Part shown: in pieces, positions 1-8,060 of the stretch | Position numbering within the stretch: the stretch's first letter is position 1 | Layout: the number at the start of each line of letters is the position of its first letter | Assembly (NCBI RefSeq): GCF_000934725.1 | Contig: NZ_JYNS01000021.1 | Location: forward strand, 1 to 58,431 | Origin: Methyloterricola oryzae | GTDB lineage: Bacteria; Pseudomonadota; Gammaproteobacteria; Methylococcales; Methylococcaceae | Length of the DNA: 58,431 nt | Reading direction: 5' to 3' | Made by a program: the position numbers and the translations under genes | Notes under the pieces: model-generated | Database searches by the model: none | Seen by the model: only the letters and a program-made list of their open reading frames with translations | What the model was told of the DNA's origin: nothing

Positions 1-1
1 C

Positions 2-748
2 GAAGAACTCGTAGAAGATGCACTGCGCAAGCTGGCCGTACGTCAGAATCAAGGCTTTTATGAGCAGAAGCAGGTTCGGAGCGGCGTGTCTTTCTCCCTG
101 CATGAACTCCGGACCGAGCTGGCATCCAGAGGGCATACCCGATCCTATCGCCAGATCATGCAGAGCCTCACGATCCTGCAGCGAAGCCATATCGAGATTC
201 GAGCAGGGAACGGCAAGGGCGAACGGTTCATTGCAGCCAACTATCTGCCCGCCCTGGCCGCTGTCTCAGCCAAGCAGCTCGCGGAAGACCCCCGCGCACG
301 TTGGGTCGCTCAATTCCATCCGCTGGTTACCCAATCAATCGATCGCCTCACTTACAGGCAGTTCAATTACGACCAGATGATGCGGCACTCCACCCAGCTG
401 GCGCGCTGGCTTCATCGGCAGCTCTCTTTGAAGTTCACCTTTGCGGGCGTGTTGGCCCCTGACTTTGAAATGCGCTACAGCACGATCCGCCGGGACTCAG
501 CCATGCTGAACCGTGGAAGAGAACGCGATAACCGCAAGGATGTCGACGACGCCTTTATGGAACTGGTCAACGGTGGCGTCTTGCAGGAAGTCTCAAAAAA
601 AGCGTACAGGGGCGGACGCGGTGGAGTCGCCGACGTTCTTTATCAGCTAAAACCGTCGCGGGAATTCGTTCGAGAAATGAAGGCCGCCAACAAAAGGGCA
701 AAAGATAACGAGGAAGCCGCCACAGTGGTGCCCTGCTCGATACAGTAA
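2..748 (+). CDS. repA: Plasmid replication initiator RepA, C-terminal part (runs off the left end)
   Basis: The frame is open from base 2, so the ATG at 86 is internal. The first residues, EELVEDALRKLAVRQNQGF, directly continue the FYPSA end of the piece at 58104-58431. This is the usual order in RepA_C proteins (YPSANEELVEDALRK is the form I recall). The block SFSLHELRTELASRGHTRSY and the following winged-helix-like region (ILQRSHIEI) fit the DNA-binding part of such initiators. The two pieces would make a protein of about 358 residues. An iteron array follows directly after the stop at 748, as expected for a Rep that binds its own origin. The gene is unlike TrfA, the IncP-1 initiator, although the transfer genes are of IncP type. 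Confidence 0.85.
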   Translation, partial: EELVEDALRKLAVRQNQGFYEQKQVRSGVSFSLHELRTELASRGHTRSYRQIMQSLTILQRSHIEIRAGNGKGERFIAANYLPALAAVSAKQLAEDPRARWVAQFHPLVTQSIDRLTYRQFNYDQMMRHSTQLARWLHRQLSLKFTFAGVLAPDFEMRYSTIRRDSAMLNRGRERDNRKDVDDAFMELVNGGVLQEVSKKAYRGGRGGVADVLYQLKPSREFVREMKAANKRAKDNEEAATVVPCSIQ

Positions 749-761
749 TAGATCTAAAAAC

Positions 762-1348
762 GGGAGTTTTAAGGCGCGCTTTGCCGCAGATTGAGCGATA
801 TAACCTGAATTGAAGCACCTTAATCAGCTTGAAGTGCTGTGTGCCATGGCGATAGCGAGACAGGAGTTTTAAGGCGCGCTATTGCCTTAACACAATGATT
901 AAAGGAATTTTTAGTACACACTACTGGTTATTCCGTTTCGTGGCGACAAACTGAGCGCCACAACAACTCGCAGCCCAGGAGTTTTAAGGCGCGGTTCATG
1001 ACTAAGTATGCGATTTGACGCAGTTTTGTAGGATCTGGATTACACATGAACAGGACCATGCCGAACATAGAATTGGGAGTTCTAAAGCGCGCCTGGCTGA
1101 AATTCCGGGAGTTTTAAAGCGCGGCTCTCGGGAGTTTTAAGGCGCACCCTCTGTTTATCCACAGGGAGAAAGCCGGCATGTGGGAGTTTTAAGGCGCGTT
1201 CTCGGGAAGCGGCAGGAGTTTTAAGGCGCGCCTGCCAAAAAGCGTAGGAGTTCTAAGGCGCGCTTGAGGAAGAGCACGGGAGTTTTAAGACGCGGCAATG
1301 CTGCCAGGCAAGCCAAAAGGTTGTCTGGACAGGAGTTCTAAGACGCGC
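762..1348 (+). repeat. Origin iterons: 11 direct repeats GGGAGTTTTAAGGCGCGC
   Basis: Eleven same-strand copies of (A/G)GGAGTT(T/C)TAA(G/A)(G/A)CGCG(C) start at 762, 862, 977, 1075, 1107, 1130, 1182, 1214, 1246, 1278 and 1331. Several neighbours are exactly 32 bases apart (1075-1107 and 1182-1214-1246-1278), about three helical turns, so bound Rep molecules would lie on one face of the DNA. The array sits directly behind repA. With the DnaA box at 1155-1163 and the A+T-rich stretch after 1350, it makes a theta-type iteron origin. Confidence 0.9.
1155..1163 (+). promoter_or_regulatory. DnaA box TTATCCACA
   Basis: This is a perfect match to the strong DnaA box consensus. It lies between iterons at 1130 and 1182, where the regular 32-base spacing is broken. 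It suggests that the host DnaA protein helps open the origin. Confidence 0.8.
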
Positions 1349-1440
1349 GCATCCAATCTTTTCATAGACTAAACAATGGCTTGTAGACTCTTATTCTTTA
1401 TCCTTGTTTAACCTTCTAAATCTATCCTTGTTCTTTGGCC
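1349..1440. other. A+T-rich candidate unwinding region of the origin
   Basis: Directly after the last iteron the composition shifts to a run rich in A and T, with repeated TCTT/CTTGTT words (about 1358-1438). This is the usual place for the DNA unwinding element of an iteron origin. The assignment rests on position and composition only. Confidence 0.4.
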
Positions 1441-1896
1441 AACTATGGTCAATCGATAAGCACGAGAAGCCCTACCGCGAACGACCGCTACCCCAACCAC
1501 CTCCGACGCCCACGTGCCATCTCTACCTGGCAAATTCGGCCATTGCCGTCAGTCGACCAATCCGCACAACGGCCATTCGCGAACGTCGGCTTGCCTCTAC
1601 CTCAGCTGCGTGCTTCCGACCCATTGCTGACATCGAACAGGCCTGATTCCCTATGGCCGGTTCCGAAGTGGACCGGCCGCTGGGTCACCCCAACCGAACT
1701 GGAGGTCCTCGGCCATTGCCGTCATCAACCTCGCCATAAATCAGTCATTCACGAACGTCAGCAATTGATACGGGCGCTGCGTACCTGAGGCCCTGACGGC
1801 AGAATCTCATCTGGACTGGATGAGCGACCGCATACTGACGAAAGCCGCAATCAGAATTTACCAAGATTGGCAAAGTCAAACCTGATAATATATTGA
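1441..1896. other. Region without a convincing gene; diverged direct repeat
   Basis: Overlapping open frames occur here but none has a ribosome site or recognisable protein. The word CGGCCATTGCCGTCA occurs at about 1537 and 1708. Each copy is followed some 35 bases later by a related CATTC(G/A)CGAACGTC(G/A)GC, so a block of about 55 bases seems to be an old tandem duplication. It looks like non-coding chromosomal-type repeat DNA brought in with the neighbouring radical SAM gene. Confidence 0.4.
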
Positions 1897-3150
1897 TTAA
1901 GACATACGAAATTGAGCAAATAGTGATTGGGCTTCTGCCGACCATTGGTAGACAACATCTCCGTCAGGAGATGTATTACCAGTTCGCTCTACGCCATAGT
2001 AGGTTGTTGGGCTACCATTTGCCGAATCGGTATTCCATCTATATTTAAGATGATCTTCGACAGTGCCTTTGACACCCAGCCTGGAATGTAATCGGCTTCT
2101 AGAATTCAAATATCTGTCGATCGAGTTCTTGGGGCGCCATTCATTGGCAACGCGATCTAGCGAAATTTTGTCATTGACACTTCGCTTAAGAGCGCAACCA
2201 ATATGATATTTAAAGACGTTCTCAAAGCCTAAAAACTGGTTAACTCCACTACAGCATGCCTCACCATCCGATAAAAACTGAAATTCGTTGTCGGCAGCGC
2301 CAAATGAAAGCCCCGCTTGTTTACATGCATCTCTTGCTCGAATAACTGTTGTGATTTTCTGGGTTGCGGGCAACAGAAATTCTCGGCCGTCCCTTCTTGA
2401 TGACAAACTTTGGTACAGCATTCTAGCTCTAATCATGACTTCTGGCTCATTGCCGCCAGAAAAGGGGTGTCGACGTTCCACTGGTATCTTTAAGTGTTCT
2501 AACGAAACATGCCGTATTCCCCGCTGAGCTACTCTACTCACAAAGGTCTCTGGGCTTTCTGATAGTCCAGGAATATATGGTTGCCATCGAGCCAATACTG
2601 GAATTTTCATCTCGGCCAAGAATTCTGCAGCTGCAAGCAGCTTTGTTGGAGGCGACGAGTGAGGCTCGACTTTTTCTGAAAATGCATCATTCGTTGAGCT
2701 GAACGAGAACTGACAGATCAAATACTTGCAGTCTCTTAGCATTGATAAATACGGTTCCCTGCAAATCGCATCACTCTTTGTGCTTATTACAACTGGGTAT
2801 TCTGCCTCGATTATTGCCTCAAGAAATCTCGCTGTTATTCGATGACGTAGTTCGGCCGGTTGAAACGGATCACTCATGCCTCCAAAATGTATTGGCACTC
2901 TGCGTCTTATCATCTCCGCAATTAAGCCGGCAGAATCTTCTTGGGCACGCCGGAACATTTTATGAAGTGCATATGGATCAGCTGGAATAACACGACGATC
3001 CGGTACGTTTCCGCCGCGATAAAGAGCAAAGCAATAGGTACAACCAAATGCGCAGCCTCTATACGAATCTAGACGTAATGGAAGGCTGCAGAAAGGGAAT
3101 TGGCTGGTTACAGTTAATGGTGTAGTAAAGCGCAGTCTCTTTTCTTGCAT
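1897..3150 (-). CDS. Radical SAM protein (SPL/Rv2578c-like)
   Basis: This 417-residue protein has the radical SAM cluster motif C-x3-C-x2-C at C33, C37 and C40 (CAFGCTYC), which binds a 4Fe-4S cluster and S-adenosylmethionine. The preceding LDSYRGCAFGCTYCFA and the later VVISTKSD resemble the spore photoproduct lyase-like branch. More cysteines near residues 295-320 (GEACCSGV, HIGCALKR) could hold a second cluster. The substrate is unknown. The gene is followed on the same strand, 71 bases upstream, by a membrane protein gene read in the same direction, so the two may be one transcription unit. Both are visibly more A+T-rich than the plasmid backbone, which suggests recent arrival. It is not viperin: the motif spacing matches but the surrounding residues do not. 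Confidence 0.75.
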   Translation of the reverse strand: MQEKRLRFTTPLTVTSQFPFCSLPLRLDSYRGCAFGCTYCFALYRGGNVPDRRVIPADPYALHKMFRRAQEDSAGLIAEMIRRRVPIHFGGMSDPFQPAELRHRITARFLEAIIEAEYPVVISTKSDAICREPYLSMLRDCKYLICQFSFSSTNDAFSEKVEPHSSPPTKLLAAAEFLAEMKIPVLARWQPYIPGLSESPETFVSRVAQRGIRHVSLEHLKIPVERRHPFSGGNEPEVMIRARMLYQSLSSRRDGREFLLPATQKITTVIRARDACKQAGLSFGAADNEFQFLSDGEACCSGVNQFLGFENVFKYHIGCALKRSVNDKISLDRVANEWRPKNSIDRYLNSRSRLHSRLGVKGTVEDHLKYRWNTDSANGSPTTYYGVERTGNTSPDGDVVYQWSAEAQSLFAQFRMS

Positions 3151-3221
3151 GAGTTTACTTTTTCCAGAATGCCGATTGGATTTCCAGGCGCTAAGCTTAC
3201 GCCATAGCCTGCCTAGATCGT

Positions 3222-3974
3222 TTATATTAACCTATTAAATATCCACTCTAATACAGTACAGATATTTTGAAGAACTGTGATAAGGATAAGAACTGAACCG
3301 ATCAAAAGAAGCAAAATAACAATGCCGCGCTTTATTGGTCTGCTGCCGGCCAGGTACCCGTATAATTCCCAAAATAACTCTCGCTCGGCTTCATCGACAT
3401 TGTCATCATTTTCACTAATTTTTAACTCATAGAGCGTATTCTCGTAAAAAAACGTCCAATAAGTCTTTTCGGGTTCTTTTAGTGGCCGCTCTAGTGGCTT
3501 AACTTCCGGACAGCACTTAGCTGCAAGCTTTTTCTCTACAAGAGTTTTAAAGAGCTTCGAAGATGTGTTAGGAAATATACATCTAAATGCGGCGTGAAGG
3601 AAATTTCGCTGTTTCTCAACCCCGCCCATTGGGACTTCATAATAAATCTCCCATACGATCCACCGAGGAGAATGTCCCTCTTGCTTATATGATGTGAAAT
3701 TTCGGTATCGTTTTACTATGGATGGCACCCATATGACATAAAGAACCCATGCAATTGTGTAGACGAATGAAGCCAACCATAAAAGCCACCACCGAAATGG
3801 GAGTTCCCAATGCAATACGTAACTCATATTTTCGATAGTAAATTTTGTCTCTTGAGGCATGTGCTCCAGCACTTTTACAACAATTGGAACAAGCGCAAAC
3901 CAGCCGACTAATAGTCGCAATGCTGAAGAATTGAACCATTTTCCTATAAACTGCCAATGCCGTTCGAAGCGCAT
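3222..3974 (-). CDS. Membrane protein of unknown function, next to the radical SAM gene
   Basis: This 250-residue protein has likely membrane segments near residues 17-37, 62-85 and 218-240. Between them lies a cytoplasmic part of about 130 residues with no motif I recognise. It is read in the same direction as, and just upstream of, the radical SAM gene, and shares its A+T-rich composition. A sensor or effector partner in a two-gene accessory module is possible, but that is inference from the neighbourhood only. Confidence 0.6.
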   Translation of the reverse strand: MRFERHWQFIGKWFNSSALRLLVGWFALVPIVVKVLEHMPQETKFTIENMSYVLHWELPFRWWLLWLASFVYTIAWVLYVIWVPSIVKRYRNFTSYKQEGHSPRWIVWEIYYEVPMGGVEKQRNFLHAAFRCIFPNTSSKLFKTLVEKKLAAKCCPEVKPLERPLKEPEKTYWTFFYENTLYELKISENDDNVDEAERELFWELYGYLAGSRPIKRGIVILLLLIGSVLILITVLQNICTVLEWIFNRLI

Positions 3975-4278
3975 TCTTGGTTTTCCATGATTGTTGTACG
4001 TGAAAAAGCATTCTATTTTGCTCGTTAAAGGTAAAACGATAGTTGCAATTTCTTGATTGTTCCAGTTGTTGGGCGTCGGCTTTCCTAGCGGTCATCGGAA
4101 TAGGTATGATCGCGGTGAGCGATAGCCAGGTCGTTGGTGTATTCCGTATAAGAGGAACAGCGGACAAATATGGAGCGTCATGAATGCACGGCAATGCGGG
4201 GCGCTTACCGCAACTGGCCCAGCATGTTTCGTAATCCTGACATTCGGGCCGAATAAGCCGTGATCACGAGCGGCTGCA

Positions 4279-4387
4279 ATGGCCGAGGATATGGCGACCC
4301 TGGATGAGAATCGAACGTCAGCTGCCTGGGTGGAGCAGTCGTACCATTGACCACTTGGCTGATAGCGCGATGGGCTGGAATTGGCTG
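4279..4387 (-). repeat. 109-base repeat, copy A (inverted relative to copy B)
   Basis: The reverse complement of this block matches 30110-30218 at about 107 of 109 positions. It contains no open frame of interest. It may be an end piece of the same mobile element, left beside two different accessory insertions. Confidence 0.9.
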
Positions 4388-4437
4388 AAATCTGTCACTC
4401 GTAGGTTGACGCAATCACAAACGCATTAAGTTCCTTA

Positions 4438-4486
4438 TCTAAATAATAAAAATAATATTATGATTATTAAAAATCTAGGAGTCCAT
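4438..4486 (+). promoter_or_regulatory. A+T-rich inverted repeat and RBS upstream of kfrA
   Basis: AATAAT and ATTATT arms surround an A+T-rich centre at about 4445-4470, directly before the Shine-Dalgarno AGGAG (4477-4481) of kfrA. KfrA proteins repress their own promoters, so this is the likely KfrA operator. Confidence 0.45.
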
Positions 4487-4487
4487 C

Positions 4488-5279
4488 ATGTCCGCTATCC
4501 CTTCCGATATCCGCGAGCGCATTATCGCTGCCGCTACGACTATTTACGAAGATAACCGCCATGAGGTCTTCCCCACGGTGGATCAGGTACGCCGTGCAGC
4601 GAGAGCTGACATGAATACAACCAGCGCTGTTATGCGCGAATGGCGCCGGCAACAGTTGGCTAAAGCGGCGCCTACGGCGATACAGGTTCCGGAGGCTGTC
4701 AGTCGCGCTAACAGCCTGGCGCTGGCGAACCTATGGCAACAGGCCCAGGAGTTGGCTAATGAGGGCCTACGGGCAGCACAGAGCGCTTGGGATGGCGAGA
4801 GGGACGAGTTGGACAGCTTGCGCCGGGAGATATCTGAAGCTTTCGAACAGCAGGCTAAAGAACTCACTCAGCTCAGGGACGAGCTTGAATCAACTAAAAA
4901 GGCTCATCAGTTAGCTCTGGAGTTACAAGGACGTGATCTGCAGGTCGTCACCAGTGAGCGAGATAAACTCCGCATGGAGTTGGCTGCTCTACAGGTGAAA
5001 TACGAGGCGCTGGAACAGTCTCAGCAGGATCAGAAAAAGCAGGCAGCCACCGAAGTTCATCGGATTGCGGAGCGACTGACCAAAATAGAGGCCGAGCGGG
5101 ATGAAGAACGAAAGGGCGCTTCAAAAGCACGGGAGGAAACAGCTCGCTTATCCGGCCAACTGGCAGCACACCAAGAACAAATGGCCGTCATCGTAGCGCG
5201 ATTAGGCCCGTCAGCCGTCTCCGCAAAGGGTGCAAAATCGCCCGGTAGTGAGGGTAGTGACGATGTGAACGAAAGTTGA
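4488..5279 (+). CDS. kfrA: KfrA-type DNA-binding coiled-coil protein
   Basis: This 263-residue protein has an N-terminal KfrA DNA-binding domain (about residues 1-70, including the segment VDQVRRAARADMNTTSAVM). A long alpha-helical coiled coil follows from about residue 75 to 235, rich in E, Q, K and R heptads. The tail is short and low in complexity. In IncP plasmids KfrA represses itself, forms filament-like structures and helps stable inheritance. Its position just before parA-parB fits a role in partition. The start is supported by AGGAG ten bases upstream. Confidence 0.88.
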   Translation: MSAIPSDIRERIIAAATTIYEDNRHEVFPTVDQVRRAARADMNTTSAVMREWRRQQLAKAAPTAIQVPEAVSRANSLALANLWQQAQELANEGLRAAQSAWDGERDELDSLRREISEAFEQQAKELTQLRDELESTKKAHQLALELQGRDLQVVTSERDKLRMELAALQVKYEALEQSQQDQKKQAATEVHRIAERLTKIEAERDEERKGASKAREETARLSGQLAAHQEQMAVIVARLGPSAVSAKGAKSPGSEGSDDVNES

Positions 5280-5555
5280 CCATTCGCCCGGAGAACGCGA
5301 GAAATATGACGATTCACACGATTATCCACAAGCTCATCAACCATTGCTGTGGATAGAAGCCGAATTTAGCCGCTAAAATTAAAAGCTATAAAAAACGATT
5401 GACCAAATAAACTAACAGATCTAGCATTTATCCGTCGGTCATTGCTCAGGCTGCTCCTGGCTCCGAAAATAAGCACTTGCCATGGAATGCCTGATCGCTC
5501 GAACCGGCATACAATCATGAGCCTAAGCACGGACTAGAAACATCAAAATCAAGGG
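5280..5555 (+). promoter_or_regulatory. parA promoter region
   Basis: A possible sigma-70 promoter consists of TTGACC (5399-5404), 17 bases, and TAGCAT (5422-5427). It lies just downstream of a KorB operator (5365-5377). This layout suggests that KorB, the product of the second gene of the operon, controls its own transcription. Confidence 0.5.
5365..5377. promoter_or_regulatory. KorB operator 1 (TTTAGCCGCTAAA)
   Basis: This is an exact match to the 13-base IncP KorB operator TTTAGCSGCTAAA. It lies upstream of the parA-parB promoter. Confidence 0.85.
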
Positions 5556-6371
5556 ATGGAACCTCCTATGGCGCAAGCTACGAATACCTTCGAAGGTTTT
5601 AGGGCTATGAAAACGCTAGTAACCGCCAACCAGAAGGGCGGTGTTGGGAAAACTTCCACGCTCGTCCATCTGGCTTTTGACTTTCTGGAGCGCGGTTTGA
5701 GGGTAGCGGTTATCGACCTGGACACCCAGGCCAACGCCTCATTTACGCTGCAGCACCATAAAAGTGGCCAACTCGCCAGCCACTTGTTCGATGCCGGGAA
5801 TAAGGGCCTTAAAGATTTCGTCAAGCGGTTGCCGTCCGGCCCAATGATGCAGTTGATCGAGAGCGATGCCAAGCTCGCCGACATGGAACGGCGCACCATC
5901 AACGAAGCCAGCGCCAACTTCAAGCTGAACATCGATACGTTGAAAAAGGGCTTTGATGTCATCCTGATCGATACGGCTCCATCCCTTGGCGTCTCAATGG
6001 TCGCTGCGCTGTTCTCTGCTGATTTCGTGCTGTCCCCAATTGAGCTGGAGGCTTACAGCATCCAGGGAATCAAGAAGATGGTCACCACAATCGCAAATGT
6101 CAGGAAGACCAATAAGTCCCTTCAATTCCTTGGAATGATGCCAAGTAAGGTGGATGCCAGGAATCCACGCCATGCGCGGCACCTGGGGGAATTGGAACGC
6201 GCGTATCCTCAGCTACTGATACCGGCCAGGATCGGATTGCGCAGCAGCATCGCCGATGCGCTCGCGTCGGGTATCCCTGTTTGGAAGATCAAAAAGACAG
6301 CGGCCCGCAAGGCGGCACAAGAAGTGCGTGCCCTTGCGAGTTATGTGTTCGACAAGTTGGAGATTGCCTAA
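5556..6371 (+). CDS. incC: ParA/IncC partition ATPase
   Basis: This 271-residue Walker-type ATPase carries KGGVGKT at residues 27-33, and the later LIDTAPSLG segment supplies Walker A' and B features. It positions plasmid copies together with ParB/KorB. Internal starts exist: ATG at 5568 and, directly before the ATPase core, ATG at 5607. RK2 IncC is also made in long and short forms, so two forms are plausible here. The stop abuts the parB start (TAA then ATG at 6372), so the two genes are co-translated. Confidence 0.92.
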   Translation: MEPPMAQATNTFEGFRAMKTLVTANQKGGVGKTSTLVHLAFDFLERGLRVAVIDLDTQANASFTLQHHKSGQLASHLFDAGNKGLKDFVKRLPSGPMMQLIESDAKLADMERRTINEASANFKLNIDTLKKGFDVILIDTAPSLGVSMVAALFSADFVLSPIELEAYSIQGIKKMVTTIANVRKTNKSLQFLGMMPSKVDARNPRHARHLGELERAYPQLLIPARIGLRSSIADALASGIPVWKIKKTAARKAAQEVRALASYVFDKLEIA

Positions 6372-7397
6372 ATGGCTACAGCAGTAAAACGCAAGAAGAG
6401 CGGCGAGGAACCGGTGGTGAGTTCGATGATGTCCGGGCTTGGTCTCGACAGCATTGGCGATCTTTCCGGCTTGCTGAGCGATCCCGAGAACGGACCCGCT
6501 GAGGCAGGGCCGCAACACATAGCTCTGGATCTGATTGACGAAGATCCGAATCAGCCTCGCCATGCCGACAACCCGGGTTTCTCAAAGGAGAGTCTGGCCG
6601 AACTTGCGGAGACGATTCGCTTGCGTGGCGTAAAGACACCGATTTCGCTGAGAGACAACAAGGACCAGCCGGGTAGGTACATTATCAATCACGGCGCACG
6701 CCGGTTCCGGGCAACCAAAGTTGCCGGCAAGGACACCATTCCGGCTTTCATCGATAACGACTACCTGGAAGTCGACCAGGTCATCGAGAACCTGCAGCGG
6801 AATGAACTAACGCCACGTGAAATCGCCGACTATATTGGCAGAGAGTTAGCGAAGGGCAAAAAGAAAGGGGAGATCGCCAAGGAGTTGGGCAAGTCTCCGG
6901 CGTTTGTAACTCAGCACGTAACACTGCTCGATCTGCCAGAGCCGATTGCTCAGGCGTTCCAGACGGGCAGGACCAATGACGTAACTCTGATCAACGAGCT
7001 TACCAAGGCTTACAAATCCGATGATGGTGCTGTTACTGCCTGGCTGGCCGGGCCTAATCAGGACATAACGCGCGGGACTGTCAAACAGCTCCGCGATTTT
7101 ATTGATGCTGAATCTCGGGGCAGAGTAATTGAGGAAGACGAAAGCGAGATTGACGCCGAACAGATTTCAGCAGAAGAAGAGGCGGTTGATCGCCAAAAGC
7201 CTGAGGCCAAGGTTGCTGATCCGGACAAGCTGAAAAAAGCCATTGTCTTGGTCAGGCATGACGGCCGGCAAGGCCGGCTTCTGCTGAAAAAGCGCCCGGC
7301 CTCTCATGGGTTCGCTTGGATCAGATTAGACGATGACGGTGCTGAGTTTGAAGCTGACTTGTCGAGCGTTGAATTGGTGGCTGTCATCGAGGGATGA
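6372..7397 (+). CDS. korB: KorB-type ParB: partition protein and global repressor
   Basis: This 341-residue protein has a ParB nuclease-like N-terminal domain with the CTP-binding motif GARRFRA (108-114) and ENLQRNELTP (139-148). A helix-turn-helix region follows at about 163-184, then an acidic linker at about 240-270. The C-terminal dimer domain (about 280-341) is of KorB type. In RK2, KorB binds 13-base TTTAGCSGCTAAA sites both for partition and to repress replication and transfer promoters. Nine exact copies of that site occur in this window, which strongly supports the KorB identity. The ATG directly follows the parA stop. Confidence 0.93.
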   Translation: MATAVKRKKSGEEPVVSSMMSGLGLDSIGDLSGLLSDPENGPAEAGPQHIALDLIDEDPNQPRHADNPGFSKESLAELAETIRLRGVKTPISLRDNKDQPGRYIINHGARRFRATKVAGKDTIPAFIDNDYLEVDQVIENLQRNELTPREIADYIGRELAKGKKKGEIAKELGKSPAFVTQHVTLLDLPEPIAQAFQTGRTNDVTLINELTKAYKSDDGAVTAWLAGPNQDITRGTVKQLRDFIDAESRGRVIEEDESEIDAEQISAEEEAVDRQKPEAKVADPDKLKKAIVLVRHDGRQGRLLLKKRPASHGFAWIRLDDDGAEFEADLSSVELVAVIEG

Positions 7398-7429
7398 GGG
7401 CATTTGCGCTCCCAGAGGCAACAGGCGGT

Positions 7430-7442
7430 TTTAGCCGCTAAA
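7430..7442. promoter_or_regulatory. KorB operator 2 (TTTAGCCGCTAAA)
   Basis: This is an exact operator 32 bases after the parB stop. It is followed by a small inverted repeat, ACAGC-GTGAT-GCTGT (7449-7463). The whole stretch of about 50 bases recurs, diverged, around operator 3. Confidence 0.85.
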
Positions 7443-7676
7443 GTCTAGACAGCGTGATGCTGTGCGATATTGAGTTGCTGGCGCTCCAGGAGCAAGACAG
7501 TAGCTTCATAGCGATCAGACAACTCGCAAGGAAAAGCTTGTCATGTCAGCGAGTTCAGATCTGTTTATCTTGCTTAAAGAGAAGATACACAGAAACTGCT
7601 CAATTACTTGTTGGGCGTTGGGCGTCAAATATAGACCGGTATAGAGAACGCAGGAATCGCACGGTAGGGGAACTAT
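7443..7676. other. Leader region before the membrane protein pair
   Basis: There is no credible gene here. The region holds the short inverted repeat next to operator 2 and, at its end, the Shine-Dalgarno sequence AGGGGAA (7665-7671) of the next gene. Confidence 0.4.
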
Positions 7677-8060
7677 GTGAGAACAGATCAGGAATTGACA
7701 CAAGCCGGGCTTACCACTTCTGGCCTAAAACGGTACAAAGATGCAGTTGCTGACTTTGAAAAAACCTTGTTAGAAAAGGCGATTGTGTTCGCCCAAGCAG
7801 ATAAGGCGGACGATTCAAGCGTTGAGGTGACACACGACCATGTAAGGTCTGGCGCCATGGCTATGGCAGCTAGTCTTGGCAAGGCCAAGGCGTCACCTTG
7901 GGCTATCCCGGTTCAAATTGGTGAATACGTCTTTACTGCTCTTGCCGGCATCGGCGGAGGCTCTTTAAAGGAGTCTTGGGGGACACCTCTCTTCGTCCTA
8001 AGCGTGGCCATCGCAGTGGTTCTATTTGTTGTGCGCAGCACGAGGCTGAAACAGCCATGA
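7677..8060 (+). CDS. Small protein with C-terminal membrane segment, first of a coupled pair
   Basis: This 127-residue protein starts at a GTG, chosen because AGGGGAA lies six bases upstream. Its first 75 residues look helical and soluble (LKRYKDAVADFEKTLLEKAI). The C-terminal part has a hydrophobic stretch at about residues 83-95 and a clear membrane segment at about 104-120. The stop overlaps the next start (ATGA), so the two are translated together. I do not recognise the family. A two-gene membrane module, perhaps for exclusion or defence, is possible. Confidence 0.6.
   Translation: MRTDQELTQAGLTTSGLKRYKDAVADFEKTLLEKAIVFAQADKADDSSVEVTHDHVRSGAMAMAASLGKAKASPWAIPVQIGEYVFTALAGIGGGSLKESWGTPLFVLSVAIAVVLFVVRSTRLKQP

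Larger units (their letters stand above)
3975..4487. other. Intergenic stretch with one copy of a 109-base inverted repeat
   Basis: No credible gene is visible. The stretch contains a 109-base block (4279-4387) that recurs in opposite orientation at 30110-30218. The last 50 bases form the A+T-rich upstream region of kfrA. Confidence 0.5.

Noticed and set aside
762-1348. Repeat array as a CRISPR
   Set aside because: The repeats are 18 bases with 5-100 base gaps, directly behind rep, and match an iteron origin; no cas genes are present.
1404-1788. Two overlapping plus-strand reading frames of 80 and 117 codons after the origin
   Set aside because: Neither has a ribosome site, the composition is arginine/proline-rich as in random frames of this DNA, and they lie in repeat DNA.
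1897-3150. Radical SAM protein as a viperin homologue
   Set aside because: The cysteine motif context CAFGCTYC and the remaining sequence do not follow viperin; it is closer to the spore photoproduct lyase-like branch.
3685-4194. Minus-strand frame of 169 codons
   Set aside because: It overlaps the membrane protein gene in another frame and looks like its shadow, without family features.
7454-7753. Plus-strand frame of 99 codons before the membrane protein pair
   Set aside because: It overlaps the better-supported GTG-start gene and has no recognisable protein character.
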